Source of the DNA: Atlantibacter subterraneus
GTDB lineage: Bacteria > Pseudomonadota > Gammaproteobacteria > Enterobacterales > Enterobacteriaceae
Reading direction: 5' to 3'
NCBI RefSeq assembly: GCF_007570865.1
Contig: NZ_VLPS01000006.1
Span: forward strand, 1-64,000
DNA: 64,000 nucleotides
Position 1 is the first letter of the stretch; each line of letters opens with the position of its first letter. The position numbers and the translations under genes are program-made. Positions 13,188-23,934 of this stretch are shown here, piece after piece. Under the pieces are notes generated by a model. The model did not search any database. It was given only the letters and a program-made list of their open reading frames with translations, and was not told the origin of the DNA.

Positions 13188-13424
13188 ATGCGCACTTCTG
13201 CGACCACAAAAAAATCGGTTAATGTCTCTTTAGCGCCGGAATTACTCGACGAAGCCAGAAAGCAAAACATCAATCTTTCCGCCTTGTTGACGGAGGCGTT
13301 GCTTGAAAAATTCCGTGAAAACCAACGTCGCACATGGCTGCAAGAGAACCAGCAAGCTATCGACGCGCTTAACCAACTGGTGGATGACAACGGTTCGTTC
13401 AGTGATTTTCAAAGGACGTTCTGA
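13188..13424 (+). CDS. ccdA: CcdA-like antitoxin
   Basis: The 78-residue protein resembles CcdA: an N-terminal ribbon-helix-helix (KKSVNVSLAPELLDEARKQN) and a C-terminal tail ending DDNGSFSDFQRTF, like the toxin-binding tail NGSFADENRDW of the F-plasmid protein. It should bind and repress its own promoter and neutralise CcdB. ATGs at 13131, 13152 and 13164 are also in frame. 13188 is chosen because a GGGGG sequence precedes it and the product then begins at the DNA-binding strand. Its stop shares one base with the ccdB start. E. coli has pepE at this position. Confidence 0.85.
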   Translation: MRTSATTKKSVNVSLAPELLDEARKQNINLSALLTEALLEKFRENQRRTWLQENQQAIDALNQLVDDNGSFSDFQRTF

Positions 13425-13741
13425 TGGATCAATACGTCGCATATCAAAACCGGGGCGCAGGGAAGGAGAGTTACCCTTTTTTGATTGCCATGCAGCATCC
13501 CGTGGCGAACGTTCTGAAGCATGTGCTGGTCATTCCCGTTATTGAGCTCGCCCGGCTCAATGCCTCTTCGCCGCCAGCGAAGGTATGTCCGGTAGTCTCG
13601 ATTGCCGGTCAACAATACATTGCCATGACCCATATGATGGCTGGGCTTCCGGCAAAAGAGGTGGGCGACGCGGTTGCCGATCTTGGCCATTACCGCCCTG
13701 TGTTACGTGACGCCGTTGAATTTTTGCTGAACGGCTATTAA
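13424..13741 (+). CDS. ccdB: CcdB-like toxin
   Basis: This 105-residue protein is a CcdB-family member, as shown by the KHVLVIPVIELAR strand and the CPVVSIAGQQYIAMTHMMAGLP block, plus overlap with a ccdA. F-plasmid CcdB poisons DNA gyrase through its last residues (Trp-Gly-Ile). Here the protein ends LLNGY, so only the glycine is kept, and gyrase poisoning cannot be assumed. The pair probably forms one operon from a promoter in 13026-13187. That segment also holds a TCCGTGG/CCACGGA inverted repeat (13063-13069, 13113-13119) that could be an operator. Confidence 0.87.
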   Translation: MDQYVAYQNRGAGKESYPFLIAMQHPVANVLKHVLVIPVIELARLNASSPPAKVCPVVSIAGQQYIAMTHMMAGLPAKEVGDAVADLGHYRPVLRDAVEFLLNGY

Positions 13742-13839
13742 ACCCACTTTATCGGCCAGGTCCATTGAGCCTGAGATGTGATTCTCGCTGTACGAAACTG
13801 ACGTCAGGTAAGGTATAGTCCGTTTTTTTCGGAGGAACC

Positions 13840-14715
13840 ATGCTGCCAAACTCATCAACCCGTCTTAATAAATACATCAGCGAGAGCGGCATCTGCTCGC
13901 GTCGCGAAGCCGATCGCTATATCGAACAGGGAAACGTTTTTATCAACGGTAAGCGCGCCGGGATTGGCGATCAGGTTGTTGCCGGAGACGTGGTAAAAGT
14001 GAATGGGCAGCTGATTGAGCCGCGCAATGAAGAAGATCTGGTGTTTATCGCGCTCAACAAACCGGTCGGCGTGGTGAGCACCACCGAGGACGGCGAGAAA
14101 GACAACATTGTTGATTTCGTTAACCACAGCACCCGTATCTTCCCGATTGGCCGCCTGGATAAAGACTCCCAGGGACTGATCTTCCTGACTAACCACGGCG
14201 ACCTGGTGAATAAAATCCTGCGCGCCGGTAACGATCACGAAAAAGAGTACCTGGTGACGGTGAATAAACCGGTCACCGACGAGTTTATTCGCGGTATGGG
14301 CGCGGGCGTGCCGATGCTGGGCACGGTAACTAAAAAGTGCAAAGTGAAGCGTGAAGCGCCGTTTGTGTTTCGTATCACCCTGATTCAGGGGCTCAACCGC
14401 CAGATCCGCCGGATGTGCGAGCACTTCGGTTTTGAAGTCACAAAACTTGAGCGCGTGCGCATCATGAACGTGAGCCTGAAAGGGCTACCGCCGGGAGAGT
14501 GGCGTGATTTAACCGACGACGAGTTAATCGAGCTGTTTAAGCTGATTGAGAACTCCTCCTCGGAAGCCAAACCGGCGAAGAAAGCAAAACCGAAAGCCGC
14601 CCCTGCCAAAAGCCCGGCGGCGAAACCTGCTAATAAGAGTGGCGCGAAAACTCCGGCAGAGCTTGGGCAGCGTAAGCGCTTTACGCAGCCCGGTCGTAAG
14701 AAGAAGGGCCGCTAA
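13840..14715 (+). CDS. rluF: 23S rRNA pseudouridine 2604 synthase
   Basis: The 291-residue protein aligns end to end with RluF, which makes pseudouridine at position 2604 of 23S rRNA and also modifies tRNA-Tyr. An S4 RNA-binding domain covers residues 7-55 ([20 protein letters not shown]). The catalytic Asp107 sits in [10 protein letters not shown], and GLNRQIRRM is the third family motif. The C-terminal 40 residues are a basic Lys/Ala/Pro tail typical of this subfamily. The start follows TCGGAGGAACC. Confidence 0.97.
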   Translation: MLPNSSTRLNKYISESGICSRREADRYIEQGNVFINGKRAGIGDQVVAGDVVKVNGQLIEPRNEEDLVFIALNKPVGVVSTTEDGEKDNIVDFVNHSTRIFPIGRLDKDSQGLIFLTNHGDLVNKILRAGNDHEKEYLVTVNKPVTDEFIRGMGAGVPMLGTVTKKCKVKREAPFVFRITLIQGLNRQIRRMCEHFGFEVTKLERVRIMNVSLKGLPPGEWRDLTDDELIELFKLIENSSSEAKPAKKAKPKAAPAKSPAAKPANKSGAKTPAELGQRKRFTQPGRKKKGR

Positions 14716-14716
14716 T

Positions 14717-14989
14717 TTAGCGTTTACCGCGGGTATGGGTGCTGGCGCTCCAGGAAAAGGTGCTGGTGGTATCAGGTTTTAGCGCCTGCTTCTTCTTAAC
14801 GGCGCGCGCCTGTTTGGCCGCTTTTTCGCGTTCGGCCATCAGCTTGTCGATGTACTCTTTTTTGACGTGGTTGGCTTCTGAGTTGGTCAGCGGTCTGCCG
14901 TGGGCGATTCTGGCGCGGTCGAGCAGGGTTTTCAGTTCGCGCTGCTCGCTTTCGGTCATCTCTTTTTGGGTCAGTCGGGGCGTTGCCAT
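14717..14989 (-). CDS. yjbD: DUF3811 family protein YjbD
   Basis: A 90-residue, highly charged protein matches E. coli YjbD (MTESEQRELKTLLDRARIAHGRPLTNSE). It is mostly helical with a basic C-terminal tail; no function is established. It lies tail to tail with rluF, one base apart. Confidence 0.93.
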   Translation of the reverse strand: MATPRLTQKEMTESEQRELKTLLDRARIAHGRPLTNSEANHVKKEYIDKLMAEREKAAKQARAVKKKQALKPDTTSTFSWSASTHTRGKR

Positions 14990-15094
14990 GGTAAACCTCT
15001 CAATACGGGAGTCTGTCTGTAGACTACTGCCCCCAGGCGTTCACCACAATCCGCCAGCCGATAAAAAAACAGCCCGGCGAGCGGGCTGAATTAT

Positions 15095-16042
15095 TCATGC
15101 TTTACGCTTTTTCAGGCGCTTAGCTGGCGTGTCGTCAACCGGTTTGCCCGACCAGTAACCCGCCAGCAGCGAGCCCGACAGGTTGTGCCATACCGAGAAC
15201 AGCGCGCCCGGCAGCGCCGCGAGCGGGGAGAAGTAGATTTTCCCCAGCGCGGCGGCGAGGCCGGAGTTCTGCATCCCGACTTCAATCGCCAGGGTACGGC
15301 AGGTGGATTCGTCGAAGCCAAACAGGCGTCCGCCCCAGTAGCCGCCCAGCAAACCGATGGTGTTATGCAGGATCACCGCCACAATCACCACCAGGCCGAC
15401 CGAAGCGATATGCGCGGCGGAACCGGCCACCACGGCGCTGATAATGGCCAGAATGCACACCATCGAAAACGCCGGCAGGTAAGGCTCCACGGCTTTCACC
15501 AGCCGGGGGAACAGGTGATGGACAATCAGACCCAGGCCAATTGGGATCACCACAATCTGAAGGATGCTCAGCAGCATCCCCATGACGTCGACCTGAATAT
15601 GCGCATCCACATACAGGCGAGTCAGCAGCGGCGTGGCGACCACGCCCACCAGCGTAGAGACGGAAGAGATAGTGACGGACAGCGCCACATCACCTTTTGC
15701 CAGATAAATCATCACGTTTGACGCGGTGCCGCTGGCCACGCTGCCCACCAGCACCATCCCGGCGGAAAGATCGGGCGGCATCTTAAATAACATCGCCAGC
15801 AGCCACGCCGCGAGCGGCATCACCAGATAGTGCAGGAAAATCCCGGCGGCCACCGGCGCGGGGCGCGACAGCACCCGTTTAAAATCATCGAGTTTCAGGT
15901 GCACGCCCATGCCAAACATAATCAGCATCAGCAGGGTGGCGACCCAGGGACCAATCGGCGTGAAGGTGGAGGGCGTGTAATACGCGATAACCGAGAGCAG
16001 CAGCGCCCAGAGCGGGAACAGCCGCGTCAGTAATGCCAGCAT
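15095..16042 (-). CDS. panS: Bile acid:sodium symporter family transporter, PanS-like
   Basis: This 315-residue protein has about ten hydrophobic segments and the BASS-family signatures [19 protein letters not shown] and [13 protein letters not shown]. Salmonella PanS, a ketopantoate/pantoate transporter of this family, is encoded in the same neighbourhood between metH and lysC, so PanS is the likely identity. The E. coli K-12 locus has no such gene here. It ends with a basic KRLKKRKA tail. The exact substrate is inferred from position and family. Confidence 0.78.
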   Translation of the reverse strand: MLALLTRLFPLWALLLSVIAYYTPSTFTPIGPWVATLLMLIMFGMGVHLKLDDFKRVLSRPAPVAAGIFLHYLVMPLAAWLLAMLFKMPPDLSAGMVLVGSVASGTASNVMIYLAKGDVALSVTISSVSTLVGVVATPLLTRLYVDAHIQVDVMGMLLSILQIVVIPIGLGLIVHHLFPRLVKAVEPYLPAFSMVCILAIISAVVAGSAAHIASVGLVVIVAVILHNTIGLLGGYWGGRLFGFDESTCRTLAIEVGMQNSGLAAALGKIYFSPLAALPGALFSVWHNLSGSLLAGYWSGKPVDDTPAKRLKKRKA

Positions 16043-16191
16043 GTTGTTTTCCTTTAAGTGTGTTGGTGTGTTCCCCTGCCACTGTGATCGCGGCGGTGCG
16101 TTATCGCTGTAGGGGAAAAGGCCCGAACGAGAGCCATAAGCATTGTGTATCGTGTGGGGAAGTTTTATTCAATTGAATTATGGTCATCTAC

Positions 16192-16221
16192 CCCTTCTGA
16201 GGACGCTGTGCCTCAGAAGGG
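16192..16221 (-). terminator. Hairpin after lysC
   Basis: CCCTTCTGAGG and CCTCAGAAGGG form a perfect 11-bp stem with an 8-base loop, 12 bases beyond the lysC stop. There is no strong T-run, so it may act as an RNA end-protector as well as a terminator. Confidence 0.65.
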
Positions 16222-16232
16222 AAGATCGAATA

Positions 16233-17594
16233 TCACTCGAATAAATTGTGATGCAGTTTCTGGACAACTTGTTCCGCGTCGCTGCCCGGCACCAGGAAGC
16301 ACAGGTTATAGCTGGATGCGCCATAGCAAATCATGCGGATGTTGAACGGCTCCAGCACGCCGAACACCTCTTTGCCCACGCCGCAGGCTTTCGACAGGTT
16401 GTTGCCGATCAGCGCCACCAGCGCCAGGTCCTGCTCGACTTCCACGCGGCACAGGGAAGAAAGCTCGGTCAACAGCGCCTGGGTCAGCAGGGTATCGCCG
16501 GTCGAGGTAGAGCCGGTAGTATCCAGCGTCAGCGCCACGCTCACTTCAGAGGTGGTAATCAAATCCACCGAGATATTATGGCGCGCCAGGATGCTGAACA
16601 CTTCGGCCAGGAAGCCGCGTGAGTGCAGCATATTCAGGCTGTGCAGCGTCAGCAGGGTTTGTTTGCGGCGCAGGGCCAGCGCCCGGAATAGCGGCGGATT
16701 ATGGGTTTGATTGCACACCAGCGTCCCGCCCGCTTTTGGGTCTTTGCTGGAGCCGACAAACACCGGGATATCGCTGCGCACCGCAGGCAGCAGCGTCGCC
16801 GGATGCAGCACTTTCGCGCCAAAAGTCGCCATTTCAGCGGCTTCTTCAAAGGCGATTTCATCGATGCGTTTTGCGGCAGGCACCACGCGCGGGTCAGTGG
16901 TGTAGATGCCCGGCACATCGGTCCAGATATCCACGCGGCTGGCTTTTAACGCTTCGCCCAGCAGTGCGGCGGTATAGTCGCTGCCGCCACGGCCCAGGGT
17001 GGTGGTGCGGCCTTTGGATTCGCTGCCGATAAAGCCCTGGGTAATGACCAGCCCTTCCGCCAGGCGCGGAGCCAGTTGCAGGTTACTCAGTTCGGCAAGG
17101 GCGCTCACGTCCGGCTCGGCACGGCCAAAGCGGTCGCTGGTGCGCATCACTTTACGCACGTCAAACCACTGGGCCACTACACCGCGCTCGCGCAGGATCT
17201 CAACAAACAGCAACGTAGACATCAGTTCGCCGTGGCTGACCAGTTCGTCAGTCAGGGCATTCGAGGTCGCCAGCGAGGCGGCTTCCGCCAGGGTGGTAAT
17301 ATTTTCCAGCAGGCGGTCGATCTCTTCGCGGATCACCTGCGGATTCGCCAGATTGCCTAAAATATCGTGCTGGATTTTGCGGATGGCATCCAGCTTCACG
17401 AAGCGTTCCGTGGCTTCCAGGCCTTCGGCCAGCGCAACCAGCAGATTGGTCACGCCCGCAGAGGCGGAAAGCACCACCAGGCGCACGTTGGGATCGGAAA
17501 GCACCACATCGGCGCTGCGGTTCATGGCGTCGAAGCTGGCGACGCTGGTGCCGCCGAATTTCGCGACGACGATAGGGGATGTTGTGTGCGACAT
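16233..17594 (-). CDS. lysC: Lysine-sensitive aspartokinase III
   Basis: The 453-residue protein is LysC, which phosphorylates aspartate at the head of lysine, threonine and methionine synthesis. The kinase motif VVAKFGGTSVASFDAMNR is at the N-terminus, followed by GRGGSDYTAALL. Two C-terminal ACT domains (LLTLHSLNMLHSRGFLAEVF and LVALIGNNLSKACGVGKEVF) bind lysine for feedback. The N-terminus is four residues longer than E. coli (MSHTTSPIVV). The CACGAGGTAGTT leader before the ATG is the same as in E. coli, but the riboswitch upstream of it is not found. Confidence 0.97.
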   Translation of the reverse strand: MSHTTSPIVVAKFGGTSVASFDAMNRSADVVLSDPNVRLVVLSASAGVTNLLVALAEGLEATERFVKLDAIRKIQHDILGNLANPQVIREEIDRLLENITTLAEAASLATSNALTDELVSHGELMSTLLFVEILRERGVVAQWFDVRKVMRTSDRFGRAEPDVSALAELSNLQLAPRLAEGLVITQGFIGSESKGRTTTLGRGGSDYTAALLGEALKASRVDIWTDVPGIYTTDPRVVPAAKRIDEIAFEEAAEMATFGAKVLHPATLLPAVRSDIPVFVGSSKDPKAGGTLVCNQTHNPPLFRALALRRKQTLLTLHSLNMLHSRGFLAEVFSILARHNISVDLITTSEVSVALTLDTTGSTSTGDTLLTQALLTELSSLCRVEVEQDLALVALIGNNLSKACGVGKEVFGVLEPFNIRMICYGASSYNLCFLVPGSDAEQVVQKLHHNLFE

Positions 17595-17724
17595 AACTAC
17601 CTCGTGTGAGATTCCCTTCGCCTTTCACGTTGTAGTTGCGTTGGGTCGTTTGAGTTGGGAATGCTAAGTAATAATTTTTTAACGCTCGCTTTTATAAATA
17701 AAGTTTCCACCGGGCCCTTGTCAA
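17595..17724 (-). promoter_or_regulatory. lysC promoter and short leader without a lysine riboswitch
   Basis: On the minus strand TTGACA (17724-17719) is followed after 18 bases by TATTTA, a plausible promoter that leaves a leader of only about 95 bases. None of the lysine riboswitch core blocks known from the E. coli lysC leader (such as AGAGGCGC, GCCGAGGTGA, GGGGGCTGAAT, TTCTGGGTGAAA) is seen here or in the rest of the gap to pgi. A short ATTCCC / GGGAAT pairing is possible. The ribosome-binding region CACGAGGTAGTT is intact. Confidence 0.55.
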
Positions 17725-17932
17725 CGCTGGGATTATGGGGATTTTTCATGTTCCGGGATGGTCCAGGAAAATAACTTATAACCGCTATACTTTGCCGGGA
17801 AGCTCGATTCAGCAATCTGGCGGCGGCGTATTCGTCGAGTGATACGGGCAGGGCACAAAAGTCATCGCAATTGCCTGGAGTAGCGCTACAATCGACGGCA
17901 GTCACATTTTTCAAATCCACATGAGTATTGCT

Positions 17933-19582
<1,650 letters not shown>

Positions 19583-19598
19583 TTAGCGATAACCTTTA

Positions 19599-19627
19599 AA
19601 ATGCCGGCGAAATGCCGGCATTTTTTT
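19599..19627 (+). terminator. pgi terminator
   Basis: AAATGCCGGC and GCCGGCATTT with a GAAAT loop, followed by TTTTT, 16 bases after the pgi stop. Confidence 0.95.
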
Positions 19628-19944
19628 ATCAGATTTATCCCGTTGCCTCAGCATTATTTAAAACATGACCGCTGAGGTTTATCTGAAAATAAATTAAGGC
19701 ATCCTTTCAGAAACCGAGATAATTAGGAATAACCGGGGGTTGTTTCTTGCGTATTTTTTGATAAATAATTGTTTTTAGTGTTTATTTTATATTTTATTTT
19801 GTGATTTTATCCCGCCGGGTTTAATTGTCCGAAAGCCGCCAGGCTATTTCCCCAGCACGTCAACTCCCTCTGTCAGGTTATGTATACTCGGTTCCGCCTG
19901 GATTGTTCAGGCATATATCCATTCATTTAATGAAAGGAACCTGT
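19628..19944 (+). promoter_or_regulatory. AT-rich control region of yjbEFGH
   Basis: These 317 bases hold no convincing gene. A very AT-rich run (about 19740-19805) would suit H-NS binding. TTAGGAATAA near 19723 resembles half of an RcsB box; the E. coli yjb operon is under the Rcs phosphorelay. The element cannot be assigned firmly by eye. Confidence 0.4.
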
Positions 19945-20190
19945 ATGAAGAAAATAACCTATGGCGTATTTGCCGTGTCTCTGCTTGCCGCATCGTCTGC
20001 CTTCGCCGCTTCGGTGGAAGTGGGTGAAGCGGCGGGTAGCGCCGCGACATCGGTCTCAGCAGGAACGTCTACTGCGACCAGCGCCAGTACGGTTGGATCG
20101 GTAGTCGGTGTGGCGCTTGCCGCAACGGGCGGAGGCGACGGTTCAAACACCGGGACCACCACAACCACCACAACCAGTACCACCCAGTAA
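19945..20190 (+). CDS. yjbE: Secreted Thr-rich protein YjbE
   Basis: The 81-residue product has a signal peptide ([21 protein letters not shown]), then an Ala/Ser/Thr segment and a tail of threonines ([14 protein letters not shown]), as in E. coli YjbE. It opens the yjbEFGH operon, a relative of the gfc group-4 capsule genes that drives production of an extracellular polysaccharide. The start at 19945 follows AAAGGAACCTGT. Its own function is unknown. Confidence 0.92.
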   Translation: MKKITYGVFAVSLLAASSAFAASVEVGEAAGSAATSVSAGTSTATSASTVGSVVGVALAATGGGDGSNTGTTTTTTTSTTQ

Positions 20191-20209
20191 CGTAGCGGGT
20201 GTTTTAACC

Positions 20210-20236
20210 ATAACCACACTGCGGTGTGGTTATTTT
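20210..20236 (+). terminator. Hairpin between yjbE and yjbF
   Basis: ATAACCACAC and GTGTGGTTAT form a perfect 10-bp stem with a TGCG loop followed by TTT. It lies 20 bases after yjbE and just before the yjbF ribosome-binding site, so it may terminate part of the transcripts and give yjbE more message than yjbFGH. Confidence 0.8.
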
Positions 20237-20251
20237 GACCTGGGGAAACGC

Positions 20252-20890
20252 GTGAAGCGAGTCGCGATCATCACAGTGTGCCTGCTGCTGCAGGCGTGTT
20301 CAGCCAATCTCACCGGCATGGGTAAGGCGCTCTGGAACAATATGGCAGGGCGGGACGGCGTCACTCTCACCGATGACGAAATCCACAACATGCCCTATGC
20401 CAGCCAGTACATGACGCTCAACCACGGCCCGCAGCTGTTTGTGGTGCTCGCCTTCTCGGAAGACGGGCAGCAGAAATGGGTGACACAGGATCAGGCGGTG
20501 TTAATTACCCAACACGGACGAATGATTAAAACCACCGGCCTGGGTGACAACCTGCTCCAGGTAGGCAATCTGGATGCCGATCCGCTAAAAGCGCCGGGGC
20601 AAATCCGTGACGGCGCAGGCTGGACGCGGGTGATGGGCTGGACCGAGCATCAGCAGGTGCGTTACGCCACCGCGCGCTCGCAGTTTCGCTGGCAGAGCAG
20701 TGACAGCCTGAAAACCGGCAGTGATATCACCGCCGTTCGGGTGCTGGAAGAAACGGTAACCACCGATCGGGCAAGCTGGACCAACCGCTACTGGATCGAC
20801 AGCGACGGACAAATTCGCCGCTCTGAACAGACTCTCGGTGCCGACTATTACCCGGTCACCACGCAACTCATCAAGGCGGCGAAATCATGA
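20252..20890 (+). CDS. yjbF: Exopolysaccharide lipoprotein YjbF
   Basis: The 212-residue product matches YjbF/GfcB. A lipoprotein signal (VCLLLQAC) puts the mature N-terminus at a lipid-modified cysteine, presumably in the outer membrane. Conserved stretches include MPYASQYM, PQLFVVLAF and GADYYPV. The GTG at 20252 is chosen because GGGGA precedes it and the signal peptide then begins properly. The stop overlaps the yjbG start. Confidence 0.93.
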   Translation: MKRVAIITVCLLLQACSANLTGMGKALWNNMAGRDGVTLTDDEIHNMPYASQYMTLNHGPQLFVVLAFSEDGQQKWVTQDQAVLITQHGRMIKTTGLGDNLLQVGNLDADPLKAPGQIRDGAGWTRVMGWTEHQQVRYATARSQFRWQSSDSLKTGSDITAVRVLEETVTTDRASWTNRYWIDSDGQIRRSEQTLGADYYPVTTQLIKAAKS

Positions 20891-21624
20891 GAATGCTTCC
20901 TTTCAGCGCTTTCATGCTGAGCCTGTTAAGCCAGAGCCTTTACGCGGCGGGCACGGTAACGGTACATCGCACCGACAGCGGCGAAACGCTGAAAATTCAG
21001 AATGCCCAACGCTTATCCGATGTGGTTAGCCAACCCGCGCTGGCACAAAGCTGGTGGCCGGGGGCCGTGATTGGTGTAACGGGGAAAACCCGCGATCAAC
21101 AGGCGCGCCATCAGCAACTGCTGGCCAGGCTGGCCTCTCTCGCCGCGCAGGAGTCGGGTGATGATGCCGCCGCCATTCGCCAGCTTCAGCAGCAAATGGC
21201 GGCGCTTAAGGTCACGGACCGTCAGTTTGTCGATCTCGATCCTGACGTGCTGAGAGTCAGGACTGCCACCAATAAACCGCTGGCCGGTGATTACACCCTG
21301 TGGACCGGCAAAATGCCTGGCTATATCACTCTGTACGGCCTGGTGAGCGGCGCGGGGAACAGGCCGTTCACGCCGGGTAAAAGCGTGGCGGAGTATCTCG
21401 GCGAAACCGCGTTGCTCAGCGGGGCGGAGCGCAGTTATGCCTGGGTAATTTATCCGGATGGACGGGTGCAAAAAGCACCGGTGGCGTACTGGAATAAACG
21501 CCACGTTGAGCCCATGCCGGGCAGCGCCATCCTGGTCGGATTTTCAGAACGGCTCTTTTCATCGGCTTATGACGACCTCAACGCGCAGCTTGTCGACTCC
21601 CTGACGCACCGGATACCGCAATGA
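20887..21624 (+). CDS. yjbG: Periplasmic exopolysaccharide protein YjbG
   Basis: The 245-residue protein has a signal peptide (ending near YAAG) and matches YjbG/GfcC, with the conserved LANSWWPGAV-type segment ([10 protein letters not shown]), the GxKPFTPG-like motif RPFTPGKS and the C-terminal [13 protein letters not shown]. GfcC-type proteins are periplasmic partners of capsule export. The start overlaps yjbF by four bases and the stop overlaps yjbH by four bases, so translation is coupled. Confidence 0.93.
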   Translation: MRMLPFSAFMLSLLSQSLYAAGTVTVHRTDSGETLKIQNAQRLSDVVSQPALAQSWWPGAVIGVTGKTRDQQARHQQLLARLASLAAQESGDDAAAIRQLQQQMAALKVTDRQFVDLDPDVLRVRTATNKPLAGDYTLWTGKMPGYITLYGLVSGAGNRPFTPGKSVAEYLGETALLSGAERSYAWVIYPDGRVQKAPVAYWNKRHVEPMPGSAILVGFSERLFSSAYDDLNAQLVDSLTHRIPQ

Positions 21625-23720
21625 TAAAAAAACGCTACCTGTATAGCCTCGTGGCGCTGGCCGTGACGTCGGCATGCCAGGCGGAGAGCTGGCCCGCGCC
21701 GGTCGGCCCGTCGCAATCGGATTTCGGCGGCGTGGGCCTGATGCAAACGCCCACGGCGCGGATGGCGCGCGAAGGTGAATTAAGCCTCAACTACCGCGAT
21801 AACGATCAGTACCGCTATTACTCTGCCTCGGTGCAACTGTTCCCGTGGCTGGAAACCACGCTGCGTTACACCGATGCGCGCACCCGGCGCTACAGCAGCG
21901 TCGAGGCATTTTCCGGCGATCAAACCTACAAAGACAAAGCCTTCGATCTCAAACTGCGGCTGTGGGAAGAGAGTTACTGGATGCCGCAGGTTGCCGTCGG
22001 CGCGCGGGATATCGGCGGCACCGGGCTGTTCGATGCTGAATACATTGTGGCGAATAAAGCCTGGGGTCCGTTCGATTTCTCGCTGGGATTAGGCTGGGGC
22101 TATCTGGGCACCAGCGGCAACGTCAAAAACCCGTTCTGCTCGTACAGCGACAAATACTGCGCGCGCGACAACAGCTATAACAAAGCGGGTTCGGTAGATG
22201 CCGGGCAGATGTTCCACGGCCCGGCATCGCTGTTCGGCGGGGTGGAATACCAGACCCCGTGGCAGCCGCTGCGCCTGAAGCTGGAATATGAGGGCAATAA
22301 CTACACCCAGGACTTCGCCGGGAAGCTTGAGCAGAAGAGCAAGTTTAACGTTGGCGCTATTTATCGTGCGACCGATTGGGCCGACGTTAACCTGAGCTAT
22401 GAGCGCGGCAATACCTTTATGTTCGGCGTGACCCTGCGCACCAATTTCAACGACCTGCGTCCGCGCTATAACGATAACCGCCGCCCGGAATACCAGCCGG
22501 AGCCGCAGGAAGCGATTATTCAGCACAGCGTGGCGGCCAACCAGCTAACGCTGCTGAAATACAACGCCGGGCTGAATGACCCACAGATTCAGACCCACGG
22601 CGACACGCTTTACGTCACCGGCGAGCAGGTGAAATACCGCGACTCACAGGAGGGCATTGAGCGCGCCAACCGGATCGTGATGAACGACCTGCCCGACGGC
22701 ATTCGAACTATCCGTGTTACCGAGACGCGCGCCAGAATGCCGCAGGTTACCACCGAAACCAACGTCGCCAGCCTGCAACGCCATCTGGAAGGCGAGCCGT
22801 TAGGCCAGGAAACCGCGCTGGCACAAAAGCGCATCGAACCGGTAACCCTGGAGAACCCGGAACAGGGCTGGTATATCGAGCCTTCGCGCTTCAGCTTCCA
22901 TCTTGACCCGGTGTTGAATCAGTCCATCGGCGGGCCGGAAAGTTTTTATATGTATCAGGTGGGGGTGATGGGCACCGCCGACTGGTGGGTCACCGACCAT
23001 CTGCTGACCACCGGCAGCCTGTTCGCCAACATCGCCAATAACTACGACAAATTTAACTACACCAATCCGCCGAAGGATTCTTCCCTGCCGCGGGTGCGCA
23101 CCCACGTGCGTGATTACGTGGAAAACGATGTCTATGTGAATAACCTGCAAGCCAACTACTTCCAGTATTTCGGCAACGGTTTTTACGGCCAGGTTTACGG
23201 CGGCTATCTGGAAACCATGTACGGCGGCGCAGGGGCAGAAGTGCTGTATCGCCCGGTAGACAGCAACTGGGCATTCGGCGTTGATGCCAACTACGTGAAG
23301 CAGCGCGACTGGCGCAGCGCCCAGGATATGATGAAATTCACTGACTACAGCGTGAAAACCGGGCACCTGTCGGCATACTGGACGCCGCCATTTGCCCAGG
23401 ATGTGCTGATCAAAGCCAGCGTCGGGCAGTATCTGGCCGGAGACAAAGGCGGCACGCTGGAAGTCTCCAAACGCTTCGACAGCGGCGTGGTGGTGGGCGG
23501 CTACGCTACCCTCACCAACGTGTCGCCAGATGAATACGGGGAAGGGGATTTCACCAAAGGCGTGTACGTTTCCGTGCCGCTCGATCTGTTCTCGTCTGGC
23601 CCGACCCGTAGCCGCGCGGCCATCGGCTGGACGCCGCTCACCCGCGACGGTGGACAGATGCTGGGACGCAAGTTCGATCTCTATAGCATGACCAGCGATC
23701 GCAGCATTAATTTCCGTTAA
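21621..23720 (+). CDS. yjbH: Outer-membrane exopolysaccharide protein YjbH
   Basis: This 699-residue YjbH/GfcD family protein is predicted to form a beta-barrel in the outer membrane for polysaccharide release. It has a signal sequence ending near SACQA. The family blocks [41 protein letters not shown] and [20 protein letters not shown] are almost unchanged from E. coli, and the last residue is a phenylalanine-arginine end (NFR). It is the last gene of the operon. Confidence 0.95.
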   Translation: MIKKRYLYSLVALAVTSACQAESWPAPVGPSQSDFGGVGLMQTPTARMAREGELSLNYRDNDQYRYYSASVQLFPWLETTLRYTDARTRRYSSVEAFSGDQTYKDKAFDLKLRLWEESYWMPQVAVGARDIGGTGLFDAEYIVANKAWGPFDFSLGLGWGYLGTSGNVKNPFCSYSDKYCARDNSYNKAGSVDAGQMFHGPASLFGGVEYQTPWQPLRLKLEYEGNNYTQDFAGKLEQKSKFNVGAIYRATDWADVNLSYERGNTFMFGVTLRTNFNDLRPRYNDNRRPEYQPEPQEAIIQHSVAANQLTLLKYNAGLNDPQIQTHGDTLYVTGEQVKYRDSQEGIERANRIVMNDLPDGIRTIRVTETRARMPQVTTETNVASLQRHLEGEPLGQETALAQKRIEPVTLENPEQGWYIEPSRFSFHLDPVLNQSIGGPESFYMYQVGVMGTADWWVTDHLLTTGSLFANIANNYDKFNYTNPPKDSSLPRVRTHVRDYVENDVYVNNLQANYFQYFGNGFYGQVYGGYLETMYGGAGAEVLYRPVDSNWAFGVDANYVKQRDWRSAQDMMKFTDYSVKTGHLSAYWTPPFAQDVLIKASVGQYLAGDKGGTLEVSKRFDSGVVVGGYATLTNVSPDEYGEGDFTKGVYVSVPLDLFSSGPTRSRAAIGWTPLTRDGGQMLGRKFDLYSMTSDRSINFR

Positions 23721-23814
23721 AACTTTACCGGGAGAAAGCGTATATGCGCCTCCCGGTTCCTTCCTTTATGGACATATTCTTATAAATTGTGGATTAAACA
23801 ATTATAAGTATTTA

Positions 23815-23830
23815 TGTGATCTGTGGCACA
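23815..23830 (+). promoter_or_regulatory. CRP site in front of the PTS/glycosylasparaginase operon
   Basis: TGTGATCTGTGGCACA fits the CRP consensus TGTGA-N6-TCACA with one mismatch. It lies 2 bases upstream of the LacI-family operator, the same layout as cAMP-dependent sugar operons. Confidence 0.75.
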
Positions 23831-23832
23831 TT

Positions 23833-23848
23833 GATTAAACGTTTAATC
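23833..23848 (+). promoter_or_regulatory. LacI/MalI-type operator
   Basis: GATTAAACGTTTAATC is a perfect 16-bp palindrome with the central CG typical of LacI-family operators. It differs from the E. coli MalI operator GATAAAACGTTTTATC by two symmetrical bases. It lies 87 bases before the EIICB start. The regulator encoded at the far end of the island is the natural ligand. Confidence 0.85.
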
Positions 23849-23934
23849 ATTTAGCATCAAATCAGTTAATTGAGTGGTATAACTACGATGCCATTTAAAA
23901 ATGGTTTTCATCCATAAAATAGGTTGGAAATCCT

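Noticed and set aside
17597-17920. A 107-codon open frame filling the lysC-pgi gap on the minus strand
   Set aside because: It crosses the predicted lysC promoter, has no ribosome-binding site, and resembles nothing; an open frame of this length can arise by chance.
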